NCBI GenBank assembly: GCA_905181785.1
Contig: CAJIZC010000023.1
Coordinates: 1-64,000 of the forward strand
Direction of reading: 5' to 3'
Length of the DNA stretch: 64,000 bases
Source of the DNA: an uncultured Candidatus Poseidoniales archaeon
GTDB taxonomy: Archaea > Thermoplasmatota > Poseidoniia > Poseidoniales > Poseidoniaceae
In this document: positions 1-8,612 of the stretch, in pieces
Position numbering within the stretch: the first letter of the stretch is position 1
Layout of the letters: each line of letters starts with the position of its first letter
Program-made: the position numbers and the translations under genes
The notes under the pieces: generated by a model
What the model was told of the DNA's origin: nothing
The model's database searches: none
The model's input: the letters and a program-made list of their open reading frames with translations, nothing else

Positions 1-1
1 C

Positions 2-3000
2 GGTGTGACCAAGACGAGCGGTGCGCTTTACCTCACTGGCGATGCTTCACTCACTGGTACCTCATACGGTGCCTACGTGGATGACGCAACCGTGAGCGCA
101 ATCACTGCTCACGTTGATGGTGGCGCAACTGGAACAGGACTCTATGTCATCGACTCCGATGATGTTTGGGTTTACCCAATGAACGCCTCTGGTCTCGTCG
201 GCATGTACGTCGAAAACTCTCCGTTCCGTTGGGACGGAGGTACGGTTGATGCAACCACTGCTCTTGAAGTCGTGGAAGCACAAGGAAGTGTTGAAAACAT
301 GACCTGGACCGCTTCGACCAACCAAATCAACGCTGGCAGCAATGCCTACGTGACCTCGATCGGTAACACGATTGACGCCTCGAAGTTGATTGTCGATGCA
401 TCCGCTACCATTGATGAAGCAAACTTGTTCTCGATGACCTCGACTCACTTGACTGCTGCCCCTTCCAAGGAAGTCAGCATGCTCATTCAGTCGACTGACG
501 GATCACGTGCTTCCTACGTGTCCACAAGTTTCCAACCTGAAGTCATGAACATTGACGGATCGATGGACGACTGGAACGGTGGAAATGACCTCAACCCATC
601 TGGCTATGCAATGCCAGGTATCATGAGCGGCGACGGAACCAACGACATGGGAATTACCTACATCGAAGGCGACGACCTGTACATCGGTCTATCCGGTGTG
701 GATCTCTCAACAAGCGACTTGCTCATCTACCTCAGTGTTGATGGCGCAGGAAGCAGCGTTGGATACAACCTCGGTGGAGAACACAACTTGCCTTTCCAAG
801 CCAACTACGTGCTTTGGGCAGACAGTGAGTCCTCTTACGACTTGTACAGCTACGGCTTCCTCGGCTGGGGCCCAACTTCACTCAGCACCGCTGCAGTGGA
901 CATGGACTTCTCCACCGACTTCGCTGAGATTGCTATTCCATTCTCCCGAATGGGTGGCACACCAAGCCAAGTCGACATCGTGGCAATCGTCCAAGGCGAA
1001 ACCACCGCTGATGTGAGTACGGTTCACCCGACTCAAACCATCGACGCTGCGAACACCATCCAATCGTTCACCGAATACATGACCGTCGAGCTAACCCACG
1101 ATGATCTGTCCTCTGGTGCAATCTCTGACGAAGTGCTCGTGTACCGCTCCTACAAGGGCAGCAACACACCAAGCGTCGCGAAGAACTACGATGTGATGAT
1201 CAAGACCGAAGCAGACTGTGCCTACGATTGGGCTACAACTGACAACGTCTCGCTCGCAACCAACGTGAACTTGAACATGGACATGGCCCGTGCCTGCCCT
1301 GAAATTCAAGCTGAATTGGCTGACGTGATGGTTGACGAAGACTCTGGTGAATACACCTTCAGCCTGACCAACATGGCTGATGATGTGCAGGACGAAGAGG
1401 CAAGCCTCTCTTGGGTCTCGACCTCCGGAAACATTGTCGCTTACGACAACGTTCTCGTTGACTGGGCTCAGAACGGACACACAGTGACCATCGTTCCTAT
1501 GGACGACCAATTTGGTACCATGGAGTATGAGTTCACAGTGACTGACAGCAACGGATTGACCGACACCAAGAACATCTCGTTCGAGGTTGTTAACGTCAAC
1601 GACGCACCTGTGATCTGCAACGTGGAGCAAACTGACTGCTTGCCAATCTTCTCTGAAGATGACATCTACACCAACATCTTGGCAGAAGGTTTCGGCGTGC
1701 ACAGTAAGTTCCTTGGAAACGTGTCAAACGCTTCCAAGTCCTACATCCGTGACATGGCTAACGAGCAAACGCCCGACCGCCAAGTCTACGATTGGGATGC
1801 AAGCATTCCTGCTGACTGTATCGCATTCACTGTTGAAGTGAACGCACTGAACGAACTTGTGATCACCGAGAACACGAACAACGAACTCGGTGGAACTTGT
1901 ACGGTGACCCTTACCCTGGCTGATGACGCTGCTGCAAACAGTGAAGCAACTCCTTACGAAGTTGCCTTCTCCGTTGCTCCAGTGAACGACGCACCTGTCA
2001 TCCCAACATGGGACCGACAGAACGGTACGGTCATGGAAGCCGGAAACGGCTCCATCCCTGCAGCACCATGGCAGATCAGCTTGATGGAAGACGATGTGTC
2101 GACCGAGAACTTGACCTACGACCTAAGCTCCGTGATGACAGATGTTGACCACAACCTCTCTGACCTCACATGGACCGTTGAGCCAACGTCTCAATGTGAT
2201 TACACGAACTACTTCACCACAACCATCGTTGTGGACAAACTCGTGTTCACACTGATTCCTGACGCAACGACCAACGCTAAGGATTGGGAAATCGATTACC
2301 TCAACGACAACGGTATCCACCAAATCGGACCATCTGGCTCCGAGTTCTGTAAGATCCGCTTGGTCCTCGAGGACACCGCAACTGCCCCAAGTTACGTGCC
2401 AAACTACGACACCACCTTGATGCCAATCGCAGCCTACCAACAAGGCCAAGATGACATCGAAATCGGTGTCCGTGTCGAAAACGTTCGTGAGCAAGTCGCT
2501 GACTACTACCTAGACAGCGTCTCTGGCTTCGACTTCAACGGCGTGACCAACATCATGACTGGTACCTACGTGCCGGTTACTGTGAAGGTCGGCGCTGGTG
2601 GCGACGAAGGACCGTTCACCTACGATCACATGCTTGCTGTGACCTTCCACTCGGATGGACACACTGAGGACGAGCAAACTCGATACTACACCGTTCCATC
2701 CTACGGAACGAATGTGGCCTTCGACGAAATGGTCTACATCACCAAGGACACCACCAATGTGTGGGTTGAAATGGATGTTGTGACTTGCTTGAACGACCCA
2801 TGTGACTTGACCGCAGCAGTCTCGGACCGCTTCCAGACCGACGACCCAGCATCCCACCGTGCCAACAACAACGGCATCCAGGGCGCTGACTGGTCCAAGC
2901 CTGGACAGTACGGTAGCAACGCTACTCAGACCTCCGAACGTCGACCACTTCTCGAAGACAGCAACTGGTGTAACAACCGAATGACGTCCCTCGAGAATGG

Positions 3001-3757
3001 ATCCGTCTGTAACCACGCAAACCAACCACCTGCTAACTTCGAAGCTACTGGACAACCGCTACCAAGCGTTGTTCGTACAATCGGAGCCAGCTCGGTTCCA
3101 TCGTTCGCACCAAGCATCGTTGTGGTCAGCCTCACCGGTCTCTTCGTGAGCGCACTTGCCTTCTCCAGCCGCCGTGCTGATGATGAAGAAGAAGTCGCCG
3201 AGACCATGGTTGACAGTGATGTCGCAGTGAGCCCAGTGATTGCAACCATCCTAATGGTCGCTATCACCGTCGTTCTCTCCGGTGTGATCTATGTTTGGGC
3301 AAGCAGCCTCGCTGAAACTGATGTCAAGGGCGTTCCTCGGATCACCTTCGATATCGAAGACATCGATGGTTTCGATGCTGACCAAGGCCACTGGCGAATT
3401 ACCGTGCAGTCGGCTGAAACCGACTTGGCTACACAAGCAGTTGTGCTCCGTGTGATTTACACAGACGCTGATGGAAACACAGCGATCGACGAAGCGAACA
3501 TGGCGGATACGAACGGTGTCTACGGGTTCAACCCCGACAACAGTGATGCATTCATCACCTTTGTCGACCAGGTGAACAAAGAAGGAAGCGACTCTGTGTC
3601 GACCTTCAATACCGGAGATACCATCTTCGTGCGAACCCACGCCCCTGACGGCACTCCTCTCGAGGATGTTACAATCACTCTATCCTACGCTCCAAGCGTT
3701 GGACAAGGTGCGCTCTTGCGCTCCTGGAGTGGCTTGTCATACGACGTCAAGGCTTGA
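2..3757 (+). CDS. Large surface protein, 5' truncated, with C-terminal archaeal type IV pilin-like domain
   Basis: The frame is open from the first bases of the window, so the N-terminus (and any signal peptide) lies outside. About 1250 residues remain. The first ~150 residues look like repetitive beta structure. Around 180-330 is a domain starting DGSMDDWNG with a later YIEGDDLYIGLSG, resembling carbohydrate-binding-type beta-sandwiches. From ~435 there are tandem cadherin-like repeats ending in VNVNDAPVI and PVNDAPVI. A hydrophobic segment at ~1036-1053 is followed by SSRR and an acidic linker, then at ~1075 SPVIATILMVAITVVLSG, the hallmark N-terminus of archaeal type IV pilins and archaellin-like proteins (DUF1628/Pilin_N), with ~175 residues of beta-rich sequence after it. 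Cell-surface location is inferred. No enzymatic function is recognised. An internal ATG at 3206 could alternatively start a separate pilin-like product. Confidence 0.85.
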   Translation, partial: GVTKTSGALYLTGDASLTGTSYGAYVDDATVSAITAHVDGGATGTGLYVIDSDDVWVYPMNASGLVGMYVENSPFRWDGGTVDATTALEVVEAQGSVENMTWTASTNQINAGSNAYVTSIGNTIDASKLIVDASATIDEANLFSMTSTHLTAAPSKEVSMLIQSTDGSRASYVSTSFQPEVMNIDGSMDDWNGGNDLNPSGYAMPGIMSGDGTNDMGITYIEGDDLYIGLSGVDLSTSDLLIYLSVDGAGSSVGYNLGGEHNLPFQANYVLWADSESSYDLYSYGFLGWGPTSLSTAAVDMDFSTDFAEIAIPFSRMGGTPSQVDIVAIVQGETTADVSTVHPTQTIDAANTIQSFTEYMTVELTHDDLSSGAISDEVLVYRSYKGSNTPSVAKNYDVMIKTEADCAYDWATTDNVSLATNVNLNMDMARACPEIQAELADVMVDEDSGEYTFSLTNMADDVQDEEASLSWVSTSGNIVAYDNVLVDWAQNGHTVTIVPMDDQFGTMEYEFTVTDSNGLTDTKNISFEVVNVNDAPVICNVEQTDCLPIFSEDDIYTNILAEGFGVHSKFLGNVSNASKSYIRDMANEQTPDRQVYDWDASIPADCIAFTVEVNALNELVITENTNNELGGTCTVTLTLADDAAANSEATPYEVAFSVAPVNDAPVIPTWDRQNGTVMEAGNGSIPAAPWQISLMEDDVSTENLTYDLSSVMTDVDHNLSDLTWTVEPTSQCDYTNYFTTTIVVDKLVFTLIPDATTNAKDWEIDYLNDNGIHQIGPSGSEFCKIRLVLEDTATAPSYVPNYDTTLMPIAAYQQGQDDIEIGVRVENVREQVADYYLDSVSGFDFNGVTNIMTGTYVPVTVKVGAGGDEGPFTYDHMLAVTFHSDGHTEDEQTRYYTVPSYGTNVAFDEMVYITKDTTNVWVEMDVVTCLNDPCDLTAAVSDRFQTDDPASHRANNNGIQGADWSKPGQYGSNATQTSERRPLLEDSNWCNNRMTSLENGSVCNHANQPPANFEATGQPLPSVVRTIGASSVPSFAPSIVVVSLTGLFVSALAFSSRRADDEEEVAETMVDSDVAVSPVIATILMVAITVVLSGVIYVWASSLAETDVKGVPRITFDIEDIDGFDADQGHWRITVQSAETDLATQAVVLRVIYTDADGNTAIDEANMADTNGVYGFNPDNSDAFITFVDQVNKEGSDSVSTFNTGDTIFVRTHAPDGTPLEDVTITLSYAPSVGQGALLRSWSGLSYDVKA

Positions 3758-3794
3758 GTTCAAGTCTGAATGGTGAAGACAATCGGACGCATTG

Positions 3795-3830
3795 GGGATA
3801 GAGGCTTCGGCCTCTATCCCTCTTGTCTCC
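3795..3830 (+). terminator. Stem-loop with UUCG tetraloop after the surface protein gene
   Basis: A perfect 11-bp stem (3795-3805 pairing with 3810-3820) closed by a TTCG tetraloop lies 38 bases after the stop codon at 3757 and is followed by the pyrimidine-rich tcttgtctcc. Its stability and position suggest transcription termination or 3'-end protection of the surface protein mRNA. The T-run is short for an archaeal terminator, so mRNA stabilisation is an alternative. Confidence 0.6.
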
Positions 3831-3833
3831 CAA

Positions 3834-3936
3834 CATCCCAGAAATGGGATGATCCACCTCAACGGTGGAAAGCCCGCCCGAACGCAGGGGGTTTCCGAAA
3901 GGGGCCCCCTGTCTTCGGCCCCCCTCTTTCTTTTTC
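3834..3936 (+). other. Tandem hairpins ending in a U-rich tract (terminator, leader or small RNA)
   Basis: Three further hairpins follow the UUCG stem-loop. CATCCCA/TGGGATG (3834-3851) has a GAAA loop. TCCACC/GGTGGA (3853-3869) has a 5-nt loop. CAGGGGG/CCCCCTG (3885-3911) is topped by CC-GAAA-GG. An alternative stem, GGGGCC (3901-3906) with GGCCCC (3917-3922), excludes the last hairpin and is followed directly by ctctttctttttc, like a terminator. Stable tetraloops and mutually exclusive stems suggest a structured RNA, perhaps a 3' UTR or a leader of the phosphatase gene at 3988. I do not recognise a known family. No convincing protein is encoded here. Confidence 0.45.
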
Positions 3937-3987
3937 AACGACAGCGTGGTTGCGAAGCCTTTCAAACCCGCACTCTGTCGATAAGCC

Positions 3988-4674
3988 ATGGCACAAGATC
4001 CAAGCATTGCACCGCTCACTGAAACGACGTGTGTTGTGTTTGATTGCGACGGTGTTCTTGTCGATGCAGTCAGCTCTTGGCGCACGCTTCATGACCACTT
4101 CGGAACAGACAACGGTGCCAACCTCCAACGGTTCATCGATGGCGAAATTTCGGACACCGAGTTCATGCGCTTGGACATCAAGAAATGGAAATCGATTGAA
4201 GACCCAATTTACCGAGATGACCTCTTCAGGGCCTACGCTGGTGTGCAACTGATGAAAGGAGCACGTGAACTGGTGCAGCACCTCCAAGACCAGGGCATTT
4301 TCGTGGCCATTGTCAGCGCTGGTGTTGATTTGTTTGTTGCCTCAATCGCTGCTATGCTCAAAGTAGACGATTGGATCGCAAATGGCTTTGAATTCAACGA
4401 AGATGACACGCTTGGAGACGAGGGAATCTGCCGCCTTCATGCTACTGGCAAGGGTGAAGTCATTCAGCGGCTTTTGGCGATGAACAACCTCGAAGCAAGC
4501 GGTTGCGTCAGTGTTGGCGATTCCGAAATGGATCTTTCCATGCTTATTGATGGAGGTCATTTCATTGGTTTCAATCCGACTCGCGATTCATCCAAAGCCG
4601 CCTTTGAATCTGCAGGAGTTCCAGTGGTGATGGGCAACGATCTATTCGATATCGCTCCATACCTTGGGGTTTGA
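3988..4674 (+). CDS. HAD-family hydrolase, phosphoserine-phosphatase-like
   Basis: This is a 228-residue cytosolic haloacid-dehalogenase-fold phosphatase. Motif I is FDCDGVLVD with the nucleophile Asp19 and Asp21. Motif II is the serine in IVSAGVD, a Lys precedes motif IV (GKGEVIQRLL), and motif IV is GDSEMDLSM. The small helical cap between motifs I and II and the motif spacing fit the HAD-IB group that includes SerB. Phosphoserine dephosphorylation is therefore possible, but the substrate cannot be read from sequence. The gene is monocistronic, preceded by the structured intergenic region and convergent with the DP1 gene, whose stop is 6 bp away. The ATG at 3988 is the first start that leaves motif I near the N-terminus. 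Confidence 0.8.
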   Translation: MAQDPSIAPLTETTCVVFDCDGVLVDAVSSWRTLHDHFGTDNGANLQRFIDGEISDTEFMRLDIKKWKSIEDPIYRDDLFRAYAGVQLMKGARELVQHLQDQGIFVAIVSAGVDLFVASIAAMLKVDDWIANGFEFNEDDTLGDEGICRLHATGKGEVIQRLLAMNNLEASGCVSVGDSEMDLSMLIDGGHFIGFNPTRDSSKAAFESAGVPVVMGNDLFDIAPYLGV

Positions 4675-4680
4675 ACCCGC

Positions 4681-6315
4681 TCAAGCGAAGGGTATTGCTG
4701 TCGTTGCGTGGCTTTTGAGGTTGACAATGGTCAGCATGCATGGTTTCGGTTGGAACCCAAGCATTCGTTGGTATGAGGTTTGATCTTGCCAAGTGCTTGA
4801 ACAAATCAACGTGGTACCCTTGTAATCAATACAAGCGTGACCGTGTACGTGCCCTGTTACGAAAATGTCCGGTACTTCTCGAATGACGAGGCCATCTTCA
4901 GGTTCTGGAGATAATGGCGTTTTTCCACCCCATTGAGGGGCTAAGTGGCGCCTTCTCAGCATTTGGCGCATGGCTTCAACAGGATCTGCATACGTCACCG
5001 TTCTCAAGCCAGCCACAAAGTCGTCGATTGATTTCCCATGGTATGAGAGCAGGCGTACACCATGCAACGAGAAGTCACAGGGATTCCCAACAAACGTTGT
5101 TGTGTTGTAATCCTGTTGAATGTCTTTTTCGAACGTGGGTTGAGGCTCTGCAGGTCGAACTGCATCGTGGTTCCCCGGCAGCATGACGCACTCCACCCAA
5201 TCGGGGAGCAGTTCTAACAATCGTGCGAATTCTTGGTATTGGCCGAATAAATCAGGTATGGATAATTCACTGTCTTGGCCCGGATAAATGCCCACTCCAT
5301 CGACGCAATCGCCAGATAGAATCAGGTATTTGATGGTCTTCGCTAAGGGATCGGTATGGAACCATCGGACCATCTTATGCCATTGGGCTTCGAGGAAGGT
5401 CTTCGAACCGACGTGAATGTCTGAGAGGAAGGCAACGCTTACTCCGTGCTCAGACGTGGCCTTGACGTGCTTTTCTTTCATTGGAAAGTGAAGGTCATCC
5501 ACGTAAAACAAGTCACCAGTTTGGCTGAAGGTTCCCGATACTCCCAGCACGTCATCCGGCATGAGGCCCGCTTCGAGAATCTGCTCATGCGCCCGGTCGC
5601 GGTCATCGCCTTTTCGCTTTGTGAGAAGGCAGGTCAATTCACCCGTTTCATCTTCCAAGTTCCAAATGAGGTGACCGTTTTTTGTGTACCTTGGTTCATT
5701 GACCAAACCAATGGCTACCGCTTTGTTTTCATAGCCTTGATAGCGGCTGCTTTCAGCGTGAAGTCTGACAATTTCAGTTGGTGTACGTGGAAGGCGTGAA
5801 TTTTGAATGATCATCTTTCTGATGCTTGTTAGACGGTCGCTAAAGCAAGAGGTGATGTCGCTCATTTTTCCTTCAGTGGTGCTGTTTCCAGTGATGTCGT
5901 AGTGGACCAAAATATCACTCGAGGCGTCGTTCGCATGTTCGCTGAAATCACTTTCTTTCCAGTCCGGAAGGTTATTTCTAAACCTCACATCGAGTGGTTC
6001 AGGTTCGTGGATTGGAGCAATTGTTCGTCCTAAATCTGTGTTGTTGGTGCTGTTTATCGGTGGTACAGGCAGAGGGGATGCGGTAGGTTGGGGTGAGGGC
6101 TTATTTGCCATCATTCGCTGCTTTCCACGCCAAACAGCAACCATATCTTCAAGAATCTCAGCAGTGAGAAACCCTTTGTCAAATGCGACCGCTTCCGCAC
6201 AATCCAAAACCCCGATGAAGTCTTCCAAATTGAGTAATTCATCCCGTACGGATGCTGTAGGGACAATACCCCGTGAGCGCAGGACTGGGAGGATCTCTTC
6301 CCACGGCGCACCCAT
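4681..6315 (-). CDS. polB: DNA polymerase II (PolD) small subunit DP1
   Basis: This is the exonuclease subunit of the euryarchaeal replicative polymerase PolD, which pairs with the large subunit DP2 (not in this window). An N-terminal helical region is followed by a low-complexity Pro/Ser linker (~70-90). An OB-fold follows (region of AIGLVNEPRYTKNGHLIWNL). The calcineurin-like phosphoesterase domain carries LSDIHVGS (~296), GDCVDGVGIYPGQ, LPGNHD (~380) and VTGHVHGHAC (~486). All metal-binding motifs are intact, so 3'-5' exonuclease activity is expected. The frame stays open to 6549, but that extension overlaps cinA and reads like non-coding sequence. The ATG at 6315 gives 544 residues with a sensible N-terminal helix (MGAPWEEILPVLRSRG). 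The gene lies 67 bp downstream of cinA, probably in the same operon. Confidence 0.93.
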   Translation of the reverse strand: MGAPWEEILPVLRSRGIVPTASVRDELLNLEDFIGVLDCAEAVAFDKGFLTAEILEDMVAVWRGKQRMMANKPSPQPTASPLPVPPINSTNNTDLGRTIAPIHEPEPLDVRFRNNLPDWKESDFSEHANDASSDILVHYDITGNSTTEGKMSDITSCFSDRLTSIRKMIIQNSRLPRTPTEIVRLHAESSRYQGYENKAVAIGLVNEPRYTKNGHLIWNLEDETGELTCLLTKRKGDDRDRAHEQILEAGLMPDDVLGVSGTFSQTGDLFYVDDLHFPMKEKHVKATSEHGVSVAFLSDIHVGSKTFLEAQWHKMVRWFHTDPLAKTIKYLILSGDCVDGVGIYPGQDSELSIPDLFGQYQEFARLLELLPDWVECVMLPGNHDAVRPAEPQPTFEKDIQQDYNTTTFVGNPCDFSLHGVRLLSYHGKSIDDFVAGLRTVTYADPVEAMRQMLRRRHLAPQWGGKTPLSPEPEDGLVIREVPDIFVTGHVHGHACIDYKGTTLICSSTWQDQTSYQRMLGFQPKPCMLTIVNLKSHATTAIPFA

Positions 6316-6382
6316 AGCACAAGGTAACGGAGCCCCTCCAAAAGCACACCGGTGAGGGCGACTGATTTCCTTAGGTGAGGCG

Positions 6383-7069
6383 CTACCATTCGACGTCGCT
6401 GTCGAGGGCATCTTCTGACCCAGTTGGTTTTCCATCGCCGTCGAAATCATCATCCCGCCAAGGCGCTGCTTCTCGGGTTGCTGCATCCCTCTTGGCCCGG
6501 TCCATCTCAAACTGAGCTTGTGCCAGAGCTTCAGACTTTCTGGCTTCATCTTCGGCGCGATCGCTTTCTTCTTGTTTAGCCATAGCTATGTCGTAACGGC
6601 GAATGGCGGTGAGCAGAGCAAAGTGGACAAAGCCAATTTTGTTTTCAGCCCTGTTCCCACCAATTTGTGTAGAATCTGCGTTTGCCCATGTGGACGAGGC
6701 AATGCCGACATAGACCATGCCGACCTTCTTGCTGGTTCCATCATTGCCTGGACCAGCAATACCGGTAATGGAAATGGCGATGCTGGCGTTTGCACGCTCT
6801 CGTGCACCTTGAGCCATTTCCATAGCGACCATGGCCGAAACAGCCCCCTTCGACTCCAATGTTTCTGCTTTGACATTCAATTCTTGAATCTTCGATTCAT
6901 TCGAATAGGTCACCCAAGATTGGTTAAACCATTTCGATGCTCCGGCTATGTCTGTGAAGGAACTTGCCAGCAAACCACCCGTGCAGGATTCTGCTACGGT
7001 GATGGTGTGGCCACCTTCTTTCAGACGGCGCACAAGGCGGGCGGCAGCCGCTTGGACATCTTCATCCAT
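6383..7069 (-). CDS. CinA C-terminal-type nicotinamide-nucleotide amidase with acidic tail
   Basis: Residues 1-160 match the stand-alone CinA/PncC domain, which deamidates NMN to nicotinate mononucleotide in pyridine nucleotide recycling. Seen are VAESCTGGLLAS near the N-terminus, YSNESK, GAVS and ITGIAGPGNDGTSKKVGMVY. Typical PncC proteins are about 160 residues. Here a further ~65 residues form a charged, Ala/Glu/Lys-rich coiled-coil-like segment (DRAEDEARKSEALAQAQ) and then an acidic tail, DDDFDGDGKPTGSEDALDSD, resembling EF-hand or thrombospondin-type calcium loops. The CinA N-terminal MoaB-like domain is absent. The gene lies just upstream of DP1 on the same strand. Confidence 0.85.
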   Translation of the reverse strand: MDEDVQAAAARLVRRLKEGGHTITVAESCTGGLLASSFTDIAGASKWFNQSWVTYSNESKIQELNVKAETLESKGAVSAMVAMEMAQGARERANASIAISITGIAGPGNDGTSKKVGMVYVGIASSTWANADSTQIGGNRAENKIGFVHFALLTAIRRYDIAMAKQEESDRAEDEARKSEALAQAQFEMDRAKRDAATREAAPWRDDDFDGDGKPTGSEDALDSDVEW

Positions 7070-7150
7070 GCAACTTGAGGGCGCGACTCATCGCCTTTGA
7101 GGTTAACCCTCGAACAATGGCTTCAAGAACTGAGGCTTCTAGGGCGAAGT

Positions 7151-7223
7151 GGGTCTGTGGTCTAGTGGTTATGACACCGCCCTTACACGGCGTTGATCGA
7201 GGGTTCAAATCCCTCCAGACCCA
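7151..7223 (+). tRNA. tRNA-Val (TAC)
   Basis: A 73-nt cloverleaf can be folded by eye. The acceptor GGGTCTG (7151-7157) pairs with CAGACCC (7216-7222), the D-arm starts at GTCTAGTGG, the anticodon loop CTTACAC carries TAC, and the T-arm is GAGGG-TTCAAAT-CCCTC. The discriminator is A and no CCA is encoded. There is a C-T mismatch at the outermost anticodon-stem pair (27-43); the other stems are sound. No intron. It lies on the strand opposite to the flanking cinA and the small hypothetical gene. Confidence 0.92.
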
Positions 7224-7224
7224 T

Positions 7225-7533
7225 CTACCAAAGGTGGTCAACTATCGCCTCGTTTGAGCCAGCTACCACTTTGGTAATACCCGAAGTTCTTCTGAAGGTT
7301 TCTGCATCCACCGACGTACCATCGATCATGATGAAATGGACCGCTCGTTGCCATAACCCCGGCTCAGGTTGAGACCCACGGTGATCAACTGCAACCAAAA
7401 TGTCATCAAGTTCTGTGAACATCAACAGTGTGGTTGAATGGGCAATCTCGTCTGCCTCGAGAACCAACCATCGGGCACCGGCCATCGAAGCACGAGGGTG
7501 TTCTCCTAAATCTTTGAGATGAACGATTCGCAT
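7225..7533 (-). CDS. Hypothetical 102-residue protein downstream of Pelota
   Basis: This is a small soluble protein with no signal peptide or membrane segment and no family I recognise. It starts MRIVHLKDLGEHPRAS and contains alternating hydrophobic stretches (WLVLEAD, ILVAVDHRG, VHFIMIDG), suggesting a compact alpha/beta fold. Its start lies only 9 bp after the Pelota stop codon on the same strand, so it is probably cotranscribed and might act in ribosome rescue or RNA surveillance. That functional link is inference from position only. The stop codon almost touches the 3' end of the opposing tRNA-Val gene. Confidence 0.7.
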   Translation of the reverse strand: MRIVHLKDLGEHPRASMAGARWLVLEADEIAHSTTLLMFTELDDILVAVDHRGSQPEPGLWQRAVHFIMIDGTSVDAETFRRTSGITKVVAGSNEAIVDHLW

Positions 7534-7542
7534 AGTTCTCCC

Positions 7543-8607
7543 TCACATCGCGTACCTAAGCAAAGCAATCGCCCCACCCATACCGACCAATTGCTGACCA
7601 GCGTCATGATCGACTGAACATTGAACCATTGTAGCGCCGATATCGGCCAACCCTTCGGTCCACAACGCCCAAGATTTCCCATTGATTCTTTGGTCCTGGT
7701 TGCGGAGCAAATCAGCAGTGATTAAAAACACTTCAATAGCGCCCTCATCCATCGCTTTAGCCAGCGCTGATGGACCGTAAGCCACTGCACCATTGGTTGA
7801 CAGGCGAGTCCAAGCTTCGTCTAAAAGCGAGGTTTCTTTGGAAATAGCGTATTCACTCAACAGATCTCCTGCTAAGCCTTCTCGTAACAATTCATTGGCC
7901 CCTGCTCTCCCTGCCATCGAAGTGGCAATTGACTTCATGAACCTTGTTTGCCCTGACGCCTTCATGTCGTTGAGCAGGACATCCCTTGGATGACCAGGCC
8001 CGCACAGCAAAAGTGGTGTGGATTCATCGAGTGTGGCGGTCACTGCTTTGATGACGTTGTTGCGAAATGTGGCGGCAACACCTGAAGACTGCTTGATGTC
8101 ACCCCGCTTTCCTCCACCGCGCATGGTCCATGTTGCCCCTTCCTTGAGGCCTCTTGGTGTGATGTAGAACAGGACAATCTCATCGGTTTCCACCATCGCC
8201 AGTGCAATGTTCGTTTGTTGAGCGGCTTTTTCTGATTGGCGGAGCAGTTCGTAATCTGCCTGTGAAAAGGCGTGGGTTGCTGTCAACTCCACATCATCGC
8301 GAAGTTCAACAATGTGGGTGTGGTGGAGGCCAACATCAAATTGAGCCTCCTCGATCACACCGTGAACACGAAGCAGTTCACTGAACGCCTGGTACTCGGT
8401 TGTACCAATCTTCAGCCGAATCCACATCTTCTTTCGCTCGGCAACTTTTGCTCGACCGCCTTCTTCCCCGGAAGTCGTTTGGTCGCGCCGCTCTCCAAGC
8501 ATACCGATGCTTAGCCCGGGTCTTGCAAGATGGGACAAGGTCCACAAGTCATCCTCTGATTCAATCCGCAAACGCCACATGGTGGGTTCTCGCTTGAGGA
8601 TTTTCAT
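7543..8607 (-). CDS. pelA: Pelota (Dom34 homologue), ribosome rescue factor
   Basis: This 354-residue protein has the length and layout of archaeal aPelota. The N-terminal Sm-like domain (starting MKILKREPTMWRLRIES, with VAERKKMWIRLKIGTTEY) replaces the eRF1 decoding domain. It is followed by a central domain around VETDEIVLFYITPRG and a C-terminal eRF1-3-like domain. aPelota works with aEF1A or ABCE1 to split ribosomes stalled on broken or stop-less mRNA, and in archaea aEF1A also carries it. No GGQ motif is visible, as expected for Pelota. It begins 5 bp downstream of the Fhs stop and precedes the small gene at 7225-7533, suggesting an fhs-pelA-hypothetical transcription unit. Confidence 0.92.
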   Translation of the reverse strand: MKILKREPTMWRLRIESEDDLWTLSHLARPGLSIGMLGERRDQTTSGEEGGRAKVAERKKMWIRLKIGTTEYQAFSELLRVHGVIEEAQFDVGLHHTHIVELRDDVELTATHAFSQADYELLRQSEKAAQQTNIALAMVETDEIVLFYITPRGLKEGATWTMRGGGKRGDIKQSSGVAATFRNNVIKAVTATLDESTPLLLCGPGHPRDVLLNDMKASGQTRFMKSIATSMAGRAGANELLREGLAGDLLSEYAISKETSLLDEAWTRLSTNGAVAYGPSALAKAMDEGAIEVFLITADLLRNQDQRINGKSWALWTEGLADIGATMVQCSVDHDAGQQLVGMGGAIALLRYAM

Positions 8608-8612
8608 TCAGT

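Noticed and set aside
1091-1702. A 203-residue minus-strand frame within the first gene
   Set aside because: It is antisense to the cadherin-like repeats; composition is atypical (His/Val/Cys-rich) and there is no recognisable motif.
3770-4252. A 160-residue plus-strand frame across the hairpin region into the HAD gene
   Set aside because: It overlaps the HAD gene in a different frame, and its Pro/Arg-rich sequence is what translated GC-rich hairpins give.
6316-6549. N-terminal extension of DP1 upstream of ATG 6315
   Set aside because: It overlaps the end of cinA in another frame and does not resemble DP1 sequence.
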